Below, piece by piece: positions 29,122-41,960 of a stretch of 64,000 nt of DNA (position 1 is its first letter; each line of letters starts with the position of its first letter). The stretch is taken from positions 18,253-82,252 of the forward strand of contig JAVTVY010019536.1 of the NCBI GenBank assembly GCA_036873755.1, given 5' to 3'. The notes beneath the pieces were generated by a model that was given only the letters and a program-made list of their open reading frames with translations, did no database searches and was not told the DNA's origin. The translations under genes were made by a program, and so were the position numbers. Origin of the DNA: Hanleya hanleyi. Lineage: Eukaryota > Mollusca > Polyplacophora > Lepidopleurida > Hanleyidae.

Positions 29122-29436
29122 GTTTATTTGGTCTCTCGAATGGAGAGTTATTCTGTCAGCTGAGCCATGCTCTGTGGAACATACTTGAAGTTAGATCTAT
29201 CTGTGTCGCTTTGTTAATAAATTCCAGGATGAAAACATAAGCTGAAGCTCCATCTTGTAATTTATTTGTGTGTTTATTCGATTTTATGAAGCAGGCGACC
29301 CCTTTCTCTCCCGCCTTGTAAAATAGAATATCCCAATGAACACCTGCACTTGACACATGTACATTTCACACAACCGTGCCAAAACACCCAATAATTGCAC
29401 GGTTAGCAAGTTGTTATAGACACAAGTGTTATAGAA

Positions 29437-30531
29437 CATGGCAGTGTGACTAACGTCACAGGACCTACGAAGTACAGTAGGCATTAGGACTCGAACGCGA
29501 ACTGAACTCTTGGAAATCCCCACCCCCAGTTGAAATCCTGCCTATATTAAGATGGGCACCGCCCAAGTCAGAATCGCCAGTGATTTTCATCAAAAATCAC
29601 CAGAAATTTTCATCAAAAGTAGGTCAGCTCAGAACTTGTTGGTAACAGTCTCCTAATGCGCCTTCATTCCAAAATAAATAACGATCGCCGATTTAATTTT
29701 ACAATTTTTTAATTAAAGGAAACAGATTGAATAATATAGGTTCAGTAGATTTCAAGCTTTACGTGTGAAAATACATTTACATCTCTTTAATGGTTTTCAG
29801 TGCCCTTGTACAGGATCAAAACAACTTTTTGAATCACATTATTTTCCCAACAATACAACAAATTTTTATATATAGTACTATAGTAGAAAGGTAGCATTTA
29901 TGTAGTTTACGGTAATTCAACTCAAGACCAACACCTTCTATGCACAAGATAATAATGATTCTATGTCATTCTCCTGAGCATAACCGGTACAAAGACGAGT
30001 AAATAGCGTCTCTACATCACGTTGTTATCTAGATATATGAGACAACACATTTTGGGCATCGGCAATCTGATGAATGTACTATTCCGGTTTTCTTGTTTCA
30101 CATTATATTCTATGGCGGTTGATCGGTGATTTTCTTCATTGATAAACGTTAAACCACCTCAGCTTCGTTATGGAAACAGCGCTGATTGTTTGAGGGTATA
30201 TGCAGTAGTTAAGATTAACCAGGGCCATGTGGCATACAGTGGGGCAGGGTATTTTTAGCTGTGGGTAATTTGACCTGAATTTGAAGGCTCAAACCTGATG
30301 TGGCCAATGTGAAATAGGATACACGTTAAAGGCTACAGTTCACATATATCTATAACAATATACTGAAGTGTTAATTATCAATCTAATTTTAATCAGAATT
30401 ATTTCAGATCAGAACTTGCTGGTAACAATGGATTTGGATGGACGAAAGGATTTGGATGGACTGACTGACTGCCTGACTGACTGACTGACTCATTACCGGA
30501 CAATTTGCGATCTGTAGCCTACTTCGTAGGA
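29437..30531 (+). mobile_element. 1.1-kb TIR repeat, copy 1
   Basis: Starts with 'ggcagtgtgactaacgtcacaggacctacgaag' and ends with 'tgtagcctacttcgtagg'. The CCTACGAAGTA termini are inverted. It is non-coding, with a (GACT)n run near the 3' end. Copies 2 and 3 at 30608-32477 and 32509-33651 are nearly identical over long stretches. Confidence 0.75.
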
Positions 30532-31051
30532 ATAACGATTACTGGACTATTTTCGACGTGAACCTACCAAAATCATGATAAATGTAAGATTAGTGGTCCT
30601 TTCTTGGAACATGGCAGTGTGACTAACGTCACAGGACCTACGAAGTACAGTAGGCATTAGGACTCGAACGCGAACTGAACTCTTGGAAATCCCCACCCCC
30701 AGTTGAAATCCTGCCTATATTAAGATGGGCACCGCCCAAGTCAGAATCGCCAGTGATTTTCATCAAAAATCACCAGAAATTTTCATCAAAAGTAGGTCAG
30801 CTCAGAACTTGTTGGTAACAGTCTCCTAATGCGCCTTCATTCCAAAATAAATAACGATCGCCGATTTAATTTGACAATTTTTTAATTAAAGGAAACAGAT
30901 TGAATAATATAGGTTCAGTAGATTTCAAGCTTTACGTGTGAAAATACATTTACATCTCTTTAATGGTTTTCAGTGCCCTTGTACAGGATCAAAACAACTT
31001 TTTGAATCACATTATTTTCCCAACAATACAACAAATTTTTATATATAGTAC

Positions 31052-31781
31052 TACATGAGCAGTGTGACTAACGTCACAGGACCTACGAAGTAGAGTAGGC
31101 ATTAGGACTCGATCGCATTTTCATTGAGATATGATGTGACCCTCCCCTACGGTACGTTTCATCATAATATGGTACATGTACAACCTACCATAACAGCCAT
31201 AGGTTCTCTTTATAACATGCCTTTTGTGAGATTGAGCAAGATTATATTCTGGGTATTTATATATTTACATCGATGTGTTCGTGCCACAAAAAATGAAAGT
31301 ATATTGGTGAATGTTCTGGTCATTTAGTGATCCGGCCCTGGTACATCAAGCAGTTGAATAGACTCGGAGTTAAACACATTAATACTGGGTTTCACCAGCC
31401 TCCGTCTATAAATAGTTCGCTCAGCTGTATTGAGGTCGCTGTCCTCAGATCTTGCGGTTGAATCCAACAGCGAGAGAGCACCACGCATGCCAGGGCTGTT
31501 CCCAAATTCCATGGTGTCATGTTTCCCTCGCTTAAATGATCGGACTTTTCTTCGTATGATCTATAACAATATACTGAAGTGTTAATTATAAATCTAATTT
31601 TAATCAGAATTATTTCAGATCAGAACTAGCTGGTAACAATGCCCTAATGCTCGTTCATGCCAAAAATCAAGGTTATAATGTCAACGGTTCTCCTTATTTT
31701 GCCGACGAAAGGATTCGGATGGACTGACTGACTCACTCATTACCTGACAATTTGCGATCTGTAGCCTACTTCGTAGGAATA
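31052..31781 (-). mobile_element. TIR repeat carrying a captured coding-like fragment
   Basis: It has the family's start (GTGACTAACGTCACAGG...CCTACGAAG) and end (GTAGCCTACTTCGTAGG). Most of the interior (about 31118-31560) is unrelated to the other copies and includes an open minus-strand frame. The layout is that of a Pack-type MITE. Confidence 0.55.
31324..31557 (-). CDS. Captured exon-like fragment, unknown family
   Basis: Minus-strand open frame of about 77 codons to a TGA or TAG-type stop at 31324, starting after an AG at about 31558. The composition is protein-like: a basic start (RRKVRSFKRGKH), then SPGMRGALSLLDSTARSED, TIYRRRLVKPSIN and a SIQLLDVPGPDH end. An internal ATG lies at 31512. 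It reads like the C-terminal cytoplasmic exon of a host gene. I do not recognise the gene. It exists only in this copy of the repeat, so it was probably picked up from elsewhere. Confidence 0.35.
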   Translation of the reverse strand: MRRKVRSFKRGKHDTMEFGNSPGMRGALSLLDSTARSEDSDLNTAERTIYRRRLVKPSINVFNSESIQLLDVPGPDH

Positions 31782-32508
31782 GTAGAAAGGTAGCATTTAT
31801 GTAGTTTACGGTAATTCAACTCAAGACCAACACCTTCTATGCACAAGATTCTATGTCATTCTCCTGAGCATAACCGGTACAAAGAGGAATAAATAGCGTC
31901 TCTACATCACGTTGTTATCTAGATATATGAGACAACACATTTTGGGCATCGGCAATCTGATGAATGTACTATTCCGGTTTTCTTGTTTCACATTATATTC
32001 TATGGCGGTTGATCGGTGATTTTCTTCATTGATAAACGTTAAACCACCTCAGCTTCGTTATGGAAACAGCGCTGATTGTTTGAGGGTATATGCAGTACTT
32101 AACATTAACCTCAGGGCCATGTGCCATACAGTGGGACAGGGTATTTTTAGCTGTGGGTAATTTGACCTGAATTTGAAGGCTCCAGCCTGGTGTGGCCAAT
32201 GTGAAATAGGATACACGTTAAAGGCTACAGTTTACATACACAATGTATATCTATAACAATATACTGAAGTGTTAATTATCAATCTAATTTTAATCAGAAT
32301 TATTTCAGATCAGAACTTGCTGGTAACAATGCCCTAATGCACGTTCATGCCAAAAATCAAGGTTCTAATGTCAATGGTTCTCCTTATTTTGCCGACGAAA
32401 GGATTCGGATGGACTGACTGACTGACTCACTCACTCATTACCGGACAATTTGCGATCTGTAGCCTACTTCGTAGGAATATTAAGATAATTTGATCCATAT
32501 TTATCATA

Positions 32509-33651
32509 CATGGCAGTGTGACTAACGTCACAGGACCTACGAAGTACAGTAGGCATTAGGACTCGAACGCGAACTGAACTCTTGGAAATCCCCACCCCCA
32601 GTTGAAATCCTGCCTATATTAAGATGGGCACCGCCCAAGTCAGAATCGCCAGTGATTTTCATCAAAAATCACCAGAAATTTTCATCAAAAGTAGGTCAGC
32701 TCAGAACTTGTTGGTAACAGTCTCCTAATGCGCCTTCATTCCAAAATAAATAACGATCGCCGATTTAATTTTACAATTTTTTAATTAAAGGAAACAGATT
32801 GAATAATATAGGTTCAGTAGATTTCAAGCTTTACGTGTGAAAATACATTTACATCTCTTTAATGGTTTTCAGTGCCCTTGTACAGGATCAAAACAACTTT
32901 TTGAATCACATTATTTTCCCAACAATACAACAAATTTTTATATATAGTACTATAGTAGAAAGGTAGCATTTATGTAGTTTACGGTAATTCAACTCAAGAC
33001 CAACACCTTCTATGCACAAGATTCTATGTCATTCTCCTGAGCATAACCGGTACAAAGAGGAATAAATAGCGTCTCTACATCACGTTGTTATCTAGATATA
33101 TGAGACAACAGATTTTGGGCATCGGCAATCTGATGAATGTACTATTCCGGTTTTCTTGTTTCACATTATATTCTATGGCGGTTGATCGGTGATTTTCTTC
33201 ATTGATAAACGTTAAACCACCTCAGCTTCGTTATGGAAACAGCGCTGATTGTTTGAGGGTATATGCAGTACTTAACATTAACCTCAGGGCCATGTGCCAT
33301 ACAGTGGGACAGGGTATTTTTAGCTGTGGGTAATTTGACCTGAATTTGAAGGCTCCAGCCTGGTGTGGCCAATGTGAAATAGGATACACGGTAAAGGCTA
33401 CAGTTTACATACACAATGTATATCTATAACAATATACTGAAGTGTTAATTATCAATCTAATTTTAATCAGAATTATTTCAGATCAGAACTTGCTGGTAAC
33501 AATGCCCTAATGCACGTTCATGCCAAAAATCAAGGTTCTAATGCCAATGGTTCTCCTTATTTTGCCGACGAAAGGATTCGGATGGACTGACTGACTGACT
33601 CACTCACTCATTACCGGACAATTTGCGATCTGTAGCCTACTTCGTAGGAAT
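32509..33651 (+). mobile_element. 1.1-kb TIR repeat, copy 3
   Basis: Full-length copy with the same ends as copy 1. It shares a small deletion ('cacaagattctatgtc') and other variants with copy 2 but not with copy 1, so copies 2 and 3 are closest relatives. Confidence 0.75.
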
Positions 33652-34029
33652 TTACACCAGTTATCAATAGTTATAACCCCGGCACATGTTAGAGAGATAG
33701 GGAAAGGGGATAGTAACGAACCGCTTGGCAAACCGCGTCTTTGTGCACCTGCCACTATCTTACATGTATTATTTTTAATGGTCCTATATCTGTTTACCGA
33801 CGGACCGGTACGTAAAGCGTGTATGAATAAATGTGAAATAATGGGGAGTACCATGCAAACCATATTGGAAATTTATCCCTTCACAACAATACGCTACCGG
33901 TACAATGAATTAAAATAGCAAACGGATTGAAACAGTTGGTACGGTATGCAGGTCATGTAACGAGAACAGCTGGTAAAGTGTTGGGAAACAATGGATATGA
34001 TAACCATAGGCCTATCTAATGCACTCCGT

Positions 34030-34470
34030 AAACTAGCACCAACTAGTGCGCCATCTCCGCAACGACCAAAATTTGAGAGCTGACAGTCCCTGATTTTGTA
34101 CTTTATCATATTCGACTTATTTGAGTATATTTGCATAACTCCTGAACAGACGATCATGGGTTAATTCAAGATGGCGGCGGCCACATCAGATTAATATAGT
34201 TACTAATTTATCATGCAGTTTTGAGGAGAAATTACATCAATAAAAAATTCGAAAATCCGAACGATTCAAATCTACCAAAAAAAAACGCCTTTATTGCAAA
34301 TGACGTCACTCTGACGTCATACCAGCGGCCATCTTGAATTTGTTTGCAAGCTTGACCCAAAGGTATGATTAGTTTCAGCCCACTAGCTCAAGGGGTACGA
34401 GTTAGGGGGGAGGGGGGGGCGCCGACGCCTGGACAGGTCCCAAAAGCCCAGGGCAGATAAGGTCTGGATA
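34030..34470 (+). repeat. Dispersed repeat related to 51815-51980 and 53690-53915
   Basis: 'gcgccatctccgcaacgac', 'aatttgagagctgac', 'tgatcatgggttaattcaagatggcgg' and, further on, 'gcaagcttgacccaa...gtttcagcccactagc' recur in order in the TTAA-flanked insertion at 51801-53919. There the two halves are separated by other sequence. No coding capacity. Confidence 0.6.
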
Positions 34471-35700
34471 GAGACCTGTCTGGGCCTGTTTGCACCGGTA
34501 TACGAATACAGTGGGCGTGACCGCTTGTTCCAGCGTTGGTTTACACCTGAATATCGATAACCGATCCACACGTTGATAGACATCGCAGCTTAAATGTTGT
34601 TATAACAGCTGACACCACCCAAACTGAGATCAGAGCTTATTTCTCTCGATGTTCAGTTCTCGCATACTGATTCAAATTGTCAGTATCTAGAAATGCTGGG
34701 TATGTCACTAAGAAATCCTGTCTGCCGAGCAATCTTAATAAAACCATATCCACAAAAAAAAACACTCTAACTGATCTGGTTTTAATCAGATTTTCTGGCT
34801 ATTTCCAGACAGATGCTGCTGATTACCAACTTTGTACTGTCAAAATGCGCCATTTCACGTCAAGATTTTCAAAAATACACGGGCGGAGATTCGCGTCTTC
34901 CACGTTCGCGTACATAAATACATCGCTCTACGAAAGTTCTTTGATGTCAGCAACACTTAGTCCGTCAAAATGCACGTATACATGAAACAAGTATCATAGT
35001 GTGCAATATCATAGAATATTCCCCTGGTTTACTTGGTTTACCTAGATTGTTTGGGGTTTTTTGTGTTATATGCATTCTCTCATTTTCAGAGTTTGTAACT
35101 TCCTAAACTGTTTAACGCCGGTACATCTAACGGTTGAAGAATGGTTAGATGGGGATAATCACAAATGATATAAAACGGCGTGGGTTTTAAATATTACGGG
35201 AAAATGGTAATCATTTTGTAGACTCCAGATTGTCAATCTTAATAAATGAATATCCTATCAATGCTTCTCAATCTGGGGAAGCAGATAGGATTTAATTTTA
35301 ATTAGATTGCCAGATTGTTACACGTGCTACAAGAAAAAAGAAATTTCATGCCGAGCCAAACTTTTATTTTTCACAAGCTCCAAAGTAGGCGATTTCTTAC
35401 ATGTAAAATGGGCAGAATAATATGCTGCAGCCTACTGTACGTCAACATTTTCTAGCGTGATATACCGGTAATTAAAATCCACGCATAATGGATCATATGG
35501 CTAATTTGACTGATAATCAGTTCCACTGTCTGTATAATGAGTCGGAATTCAGTCTAGCCTGATTGATAATCAGAATTGCTAATTATTCAAAGCAGATGCG
35601 ATATAATTGTATGTCATGTGAAACCTGAGTACCGGTATTTGCTAAAACCCATGAAGTTGGACCTGAGCTCGTGCACAGCAGCTCGTTACCGATGTTAATT
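34471..35700. other. No gene recognised
   Basis: AT-rich DNA with short open frames only. Nothing supported. Confidence 0.4.
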
Positions 35701-35704
35701 TTTG

Positions 35705-35795
35705 GATAATTATGTTGATTTGGGGGAGGTCGAGGTCGTGAAGAAAAGAGCTTCGTTTCTTCACGACCACGACCCCAACCAATAAACATAATTAA
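35705..35795. repeat. Inverted repeat / hairpin
   Basis: 'ggtcgtgaagaaa' and 'tttcttcacgacc' flank a 9-nt loop. An outer, less perfect stem (aattatgttgatttgggg / ccccaaccaataaacataatt) extends it to about 90 bp. It could be a tiny MITE or a structured transcript. Confidence 0.65.
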
Positions 35796-36767
35796 TCAAT
35801 TAACAACGATAACAAGCCCCCGTGAGCTTGCGTCCATCCAAAGGATATACTACGTTTACACCGGAATACAGTTTGTAATAGTACCGTACCGTATTTATAT
35901 CCCAGGTTTACATAACAGTCACCGTTGTGCGACAGCAATGAAGCTACTCTTTTTTTTCAATCCAAAACCTGCAAACGCAATTCACACTCTGCCATATGCC
36001 TGGAACAATGGTGATGGCCAAGGATAAACCGGGTAGACAAACTTACGGAAGACAAACTTAAATCAGAAATGTATTAGCTACTAGCTAGATTTGGGTTATC
36101 GTTTACGGGTATCAGTATAGTTCGTTTGAAGAACACATGTATCCCCAAAACGCTAGTTTTAGGCACAGGAATATTCAAATAAACTGAAAATTAGTAATAG
36201 ACTTACTATTTCCATGATAATTGTCAATGACAGCGAAAATTTCATCTATCAGAAGGCAGAACAGAATTTACATCTTGATTCCAAGTCAAACATGAGTTGT
36301 TATATGCGGGAAATTGAAGTCACAAACACTATGGATTTTAGATTTGGCCGGATTTGACAGGCATTGCTGGACTATTGCTGGGAATCGACACTGCCAAAGG
36401 ACCTCCTGTGTGGCTAATTTTAACCAGTAATATATTTAGTAAAAATATAAGCAAAGAAGCTGAAAGTTCATCGTTTGCATTTTATTCTGAGATTGCAAAT
36501 TCCATTGCACTCCATGTTATTTCTTATATTCTCTCATTGATAAAAATATTGCTTTGTTCTAAAAAAAGATGTGCTACCCAAAATATCTGATTTTGTGTAT
36601 GCTATTGTTTCAAGTAAACTTCAATATATTACTGTTATTTTAAAGAAAGTCACAGTGTAGGCCTGCTGTCCATTTATCGATACTCCACAGATTTTCTAGT
36701 TTCACCTGAGCATGATCTCCCCTTAGATAGCGCACCTGTTCATAGAGGGCGCTATCACACTATTTTA

Positions 36768-36862
36768 GCAATATGATTGGATGAATTGCGGAGGTGTGTC
36801 GCTGTTATAAAAGCTCCTGTGACCTCGTGCTCATTGTCTGTAACATTGGAACTGTGGAGAAG
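36768..36862 (+). promoter_or_regulatory. Candidate promoter and non-coding first exon
   Basis: An inverted CCAAT box (GATTGG, about 36776) and TATAAAA (36806-36812) precede a putative start near 36837. A leader ends GAGAAG|GTAGGTGG at 36862, a good splice-donor match. No downstream coding exon is recognised. The segmental duplication with 40893 begins just past this point. Confidence 0.3.
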
Positions 36863-36875
36863 GTAGGTGGTGGAT

Positions 36876-38020
36876 GACATTTGATTACACTTGCACGTGT
36901 TACATAATTGTTGATGAATCGGTCTTATGTGATAAAATGTGCGATAACACTCTTATTAAGTTTGTCGTTCAAATGGAATGATCAAATTTTTCAGATTCAG
37001 AATATATAGGCTATTTCAGTTTGTCATGACATGAACAATTTCACTACGGTGATTTATGATCCAAGTCAAGCCCCAACTGGGAGGTCCCAGTTGGGGCTAA
37101 TCCCAGTCATGACAACGCATAATTTGGCGGGAACCAAAGTTGATGACCCATGGTTGCACCAGAAGATAAACCAGAACTGCTAGTTACGTCAGTTGATTGG
37201 CTAACTGGGTCAAACTTTACGAACAGGAAATGACAATCACAGAATGTGATTGGATAATTTGGTATGGACACCTGCCCCCCCATATTGCTATTCTCTTCCC
37301 AGTACATATCACTGTGATGTGTACTGGAGTTCTACAATAGCAGACAGCAAACTTCTGCCTATAATCAAGCCATTCAATATAGTTTTTACTCCTGAATGGT
37401 TCAAAGTGGCAGCAACAGTTACAGATTGTTTTTTTTTTTTTCTTTCCCCCTTCAGTTTCACTTTGATGTATTTGGTGTTGATTTTGACCCAATAAGCCCC
37501 ATCGTAATGCAGGAGTCAAACGAAATCCCCCCCCCCCCCCCCAACCTCGGGCAAGGGTCGGGTTTAGTGCGGCATTACCTGGGGATTCACAACATGTTTA
37601 CGCCCCAGGGAGTGAGGCTTTCACACGTTTTCAGTCCTGTTTATGTTCGTATTTAGGGGCCCGTATTTAGTTAATATTTCTTTTACCTAGGAATGGGACA
37701 TAAATTGTATTTGGTTGAAGTTTAGGTGGGGATTCACTTCAATGTTTTGCCCCAGAGGGTAGGGCATTGAAGCATTTTAACAACTCTCATTTGCTAAGTC
37801 CCCACTAAACCCCAAGGTTGGGGGGGTGGGGGTTTCGCTTGACTCCTGCATAACCCCAAAAGTACCAGATATTACCGCACCTTCATGCCAAGCATGAGCC
37901 TGAAGGGCAGGTTCACGCACATGCGTAGCCGGGTTTTTTTCATGAGAACCAGCAATGCATGGACATGGTATCCTGTCTGAGCGCTGGTTTCAAGTGACTA
38001 TATACGGTAAGTTCCCTAAG
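36876..38020 (+). repeat. Segmental duplication, copy 1
   Basis: Shares long blocks ('ttgattacacttgcacgtgttacataat', 'gacaacgcataatttggcgggaacc', 'cagtttcactttgatgtatttggtgttga') with 40893-41690 in the same orientation. It carries an extra segment of about 320 bp (37510-37850) with C-runs and a direct repeat. No coding capacity. Confidence 0.7.
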
Positions 38021-38639
38021 TATTCGTGACCGGAAGTGAATATTGCAGTCATGAAAATCTGACCACTTTCGAATAGTTTGTGCAGATCAGTTCAGAAAAA
38101 CGGACGTTTTCGTAAACTTAGAGTCCCCATGTTAAATGCCCATATCGTTCGATAATGAGAGGCCATAATATGTCGACAATGATGTTTCGTTCATTGTGTA
38201 ATATTTATCACATGATGCACTTGAAATTATATAAGATCGACAACCACGGGACATTTACTATACTTTGTGTGGAGAATTAGGTTGGTTCAGTGAACTGAAG
38301 CTTCGAAATTTTGACAAAAACGTGTCCGTTCACGCGTTCCACCGTCGCCATGTTTTAATACCGCCCAGAGTTGTTCCCCTGTACATCCATCCATCCATCC
38401 ACAGTACGTATAAATGGGGATTTGGGCGCTAGCGGAAAACGGACGTAGTCGCCATCGTTTCGCAATAGTTCAGTTTGCAGCTCTGAAAATAAATGAAGGT
38501 TGAAAAGAATGCAACAAGTACGCAGTCTTCCCTTCGGTTTTACAAATTAAGCAGGATGTTGTAAATATCATATCTTCCAATACATTTGCAAGCCTGTTGT
38601 ATGTACATAAGCCATATGTATTCATCTTGATTGATTGAG

Positions 38640-39010
38640 AATCCAGGACGTTAAGTTAAACTTTTATTCTCTCTCTCTCTCTCTACAGTTCAAGAAATTC
38701 TTACAATAAATGTTATAATAATTTTAGAATTTTACCACAAGTAAGCAGCCGATGATAGCGGCGTTGGTGACTCATGAAAAAACACCTGTGTGTGAACTAG
38801 TTTAACAATTAAGCTAAACTCTAATGACATTTAATTTTGTGATATTGACAATGTAGGGTTTAGCCCCATCGTAATCTCAGAAAATCACATGATACCACAT
38901 ATTCATGCAAGGCGCGAGACTAAAGGTCGGGTTCACGCACTAGTTCAACAAGCTAAACCTTACTGACATTTAACTTCGTGATGTTGACAATGTAGGGTTT
39001 AGCTGTTGAA
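38640..39010 (+). repeat. Segmental duplication block with (CT)n
   Basis: (CT)n at 38670 followed by 'acagttcaagaaattcttacaataaatgtt' and 'gacatttaattttgtgatattgacaatgtagggttt'. The last segment recurs at about 38965 and, with the whole block, at 41710-41960. Confidence 0.7.
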
Positions 39011-39379
39011 TTGAAATTTCCTATCGCAAAATTTCTGCCTCTTGATCTGGGTGACATCGGGTGGATTTGCGCTCATAAAAAACAATAATACCTACCGGTT
39101 TTGAGAGTGTCTACCCCTCTTCGGGCATATAGTTCCACCCCAACTAACTTTGTTTTCGATCAGGGGCAAAAGAAAAATTGTGTCTAACAACATCATTAAA
39201 TTGAGCCATGTTTGAAACGAGATCTTGTATGGACATCCAAATTCCGGAACGAGAACAAGGAACCTGCCAGAAACGTATTTCATGAAACCGCACCACAGAC
39301 ACACCACACCTCCTGTACTGTAGAATGGTCGAGGGGGGGAGTCTCCCATCTGGCACAACCTGGAGTTTCCAAATGAGGT

Positions 39380-39590
39380 ATGGTAACACTCCATTTCCAG
39401 CTAACAGTCTGCATCTACAGTCTGTCCTGTGTGATCTCGAACTCGCGACCTTCGTGACAGTAGCTGAGCTTCGAGGTATGATAGCACTCCATTTCCAGCT
39501 AACAGTCTGCGTCTACAGTCTGTCCTGTGTGATCGCGATCTTCGTGACAATAGCTGAACCTCTCTAACCATGATTCGGCCACTGAATCAC
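39380..39590 (-). mobile_element. tRNA-derived SINE fragment
   Basis: On the minus strand, TGGTTAGAGAGGTTCAGC resembles a polymerase III A box. About 35-130 bases further, GGTCGCGAGTTCGAGATCAC resembles the B box/T-arm of a tRNA. The segment is partly duplicated with a period of about 100 bp, and one copy has lost the B-box centre. Not a functional tRNA gene. Confidence 0.45.
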
Positions 39591-39800
39591 TCTACAAGAG
39601 ACTGCATGTGTTTAATGTCTGTAGACTCATACTACGCATATGCACTTGTTTTACCTAGAAGAACTTGGACATCATGTGGTTTGTGTTTGATAGTTCTTGC
39701 TCTTCTCCCCTGCATACCACTCTTCAGCGCCAGAGGGAGAATTGAATATGAGATAAGGCCATTGTCACTTGATTGGTTGTTTAGCATGACCTTGATTTTT

Positions 39801-40815
39801 CCCCCTCAGCCATTTTGGCCTCGGGGTATTGTTGTTGCCATGTACGTCCGTCCGTCCGTTAACGCATTTTAGGCAAAACCGCTTGAGATACAACCACCAA
39901 ATTTTCTACACTTATTTATCTAGTGCTAAGTCAGACGCCTATTGAAAGTGGCTTCCCTCGGCCCATATTTTACAGAGTTCTGCCCCTTTACAGATATATT
40001 AATTTCTATTTCTGTCCTATATGCCTGAATATAACCAACTATATCTGCAGAACTGTGTTTGGTATAGCTACTATATTTTGGAAACTTATTTATATTGTTG
40101 TATTCTACAAGCCAACAAAGGATTACTCGCCTCGGCTTATGGAGTTATGCCCCTTTCGGATGTAATAATCTTCGATTTTGTTATCTGTAGTTGAATGTAC
40201 AAGTTATATCTGCAGATCCGTGTTCAGTATAGCTTATTCATCTCGGGTCAGTAGTGCTAAGTCCGACGCCTATCGAAAGTGGCCCATACTTTACAGAGTT
40301 ATGCCCCTTTACTGATATATTAATTTCTATTTCTGTCCTATATGCCTGAATGTAACCAACTATATCTGCAGAACTGTGTTTGGTATAGCTACTATATTTT
40401 GGAAACTTATTTATATTGTTGTGTTCTACAAGCCAACAAAGGATTTCTCGCCTCAGCTTATGGAGTTATGCCCCTTTCAGATGTAATAATCTCCAATTTT
40501 GTTATCTGTAGCTGAATGTACAAGTTAAATCTGCAGATCCATGTTCGGTACAGCTTATTCGTCTCGGTTCTTATTTTACAGAGGGCTAAGTCAGACGCCT
40601 ATCGAAAGTGGCTCCCCTCGACCTATATTTTACAGAGTTATGCCCCTTTAAGGATATATAATTTTTCTAGTTCTGTCCTATATGCCTGAATGTAACCAAC
40701 TACTGGTAGATCTTGATCATCCCACATAGAACTATCTCTTCCCCAATTCACAATACACATGGGTCACAATCACTTGGGGAAAGCCGAGGGGTTTTGATTA
40801 GATCAATCTCATGTT
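39801..40815 (+). mobile_element. VNTR element copy 1 (~330-bp units)
   Basis: Begins 'cagccattttggcctcggggtattg' and ends 'gaggggttttgattagatcaatctcatgtt'. Between are about 2.4 direct units of about 330 bp, each with 'gctaagtcagacgcctat', 'acagagttatgcccctttac' and 'ccaactatatctgcag'. The second copy at 46330-47641 has the same ends with about four units. Confidence 0.75.
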
Positions 40816-40892
40816 TAAATAGACCTGCTAGATGCTATAATTATTTATTATAAATTATTAAATTGCAATCCAATTGTATATGAATTCGAAGA

Positions 40893-41960
40893 AAATGACA
40901 TTTGATTACACTTGCACGTGTTACATAATGGTTGATGAATCGGTCTTATGTGATAAAATGTGCGATAACACAGTTTGTCGTTCAAATGGAATGATCAAAT
41001 TTTTCAGATTCAGAATATATAGGCTATTTCAGTTTGTCATGACATGAACAATTTCACTACGGTGATTTATGATCCAAATGGAATGATCAAATTTTTCAGA
41101 TTCAGAATGATCAATTTCACTACGGTGATTTTATGATCCCAGTCATGACAACGCATAATTTGGCGGGAACCAAAGTTGATGTCAGACCAATGTTTGCACC
41201 AGAAGATAAATCGGAACTGCTAGTTACGTCGGTTGATTGGCTAACTGGGTCAAACTTTACGAACAGGAAATGACAATCACAGAATGTGATTGGATAGTTG
41301 GCATTGACACCCCCCCCACCCATTGCTATTCTCTTCCCAGTACATATCACTGTGATGTGTACTGGAGTTCTACAATAGCAGACAGCAAACTTCTGCCTAT
41401 AATCAAGCCATTCAATATAGTTTTTACTCTTGAATGGTTCAAAGTGGCAGCAACAGTTACAGATTTGTTTTCTTTCTTTTTCTTCTTTCCCTTTCAGTTT
41501 CACTTTGATGTATTTGGTGTTGATTTTGACCCAATAAGCCCCATGGTAACCCCAAAAGTACCAGATATTATCGCACCTTCATGAGCCTGAAGGGCAGGTT
41601 CACGCACATCCGTAACCGTTTTTTTCATGAGAATGCATGGTATTTTGTCTGAGCGCTGGTTTCAAATGACTATATAGCTGAAATATTGCTGAACGCGACA
41701 TTAAACCTTAATTCTCTCTCTCTCTCTCTCTCTACAGTTCAAGAAATTCTTACAATAAATGTTAGAATAATTTTAGAATTTTACCACAAGTAAGCATCCG
41801 ATGATAGCGGCGGTGACTCTCCTGAAAGAACACCTGTGCGTGAACTAGTTTAACAATTAAGCTAAACCCTACTGACATTTAATTTTGTGATATTGACAAT
41901 GTAGGGTTTGGCCCCATCATAATCTCGGAAGAACCACATGAATACCACATATTCATGCAA
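40893..41960 (+). repeat. Segmental duplication, copy 2
   Basis: Direct counterpart of 36876-38020 plus 38640-38905, with intervening blocks missing. An internal re-duplication of 'gatcaaatttttcagattcagaat' is near 41080. Confidence 0.7.

Larger units (their letters stand above)
30608..32477 (+). mobile_element. 1.1-kb TIR repeat, copy 2, interrupted
   Basis: The copy runs 30608 to about 31051, then is interrupted by a smaller family member (about 31052-31781), and continues 31782-32477. Copy 1 shows the uninterrupted junction 'gtactatagtagaaagg'. Confidence 0.7.

Noticed and set aside
39380..39590. A tRNA gene
   Set aside because: A- and B-box-like segments exist but are duplicated, decayed and not in a cloverleaf arrangement, so it is a SINE relic instead.
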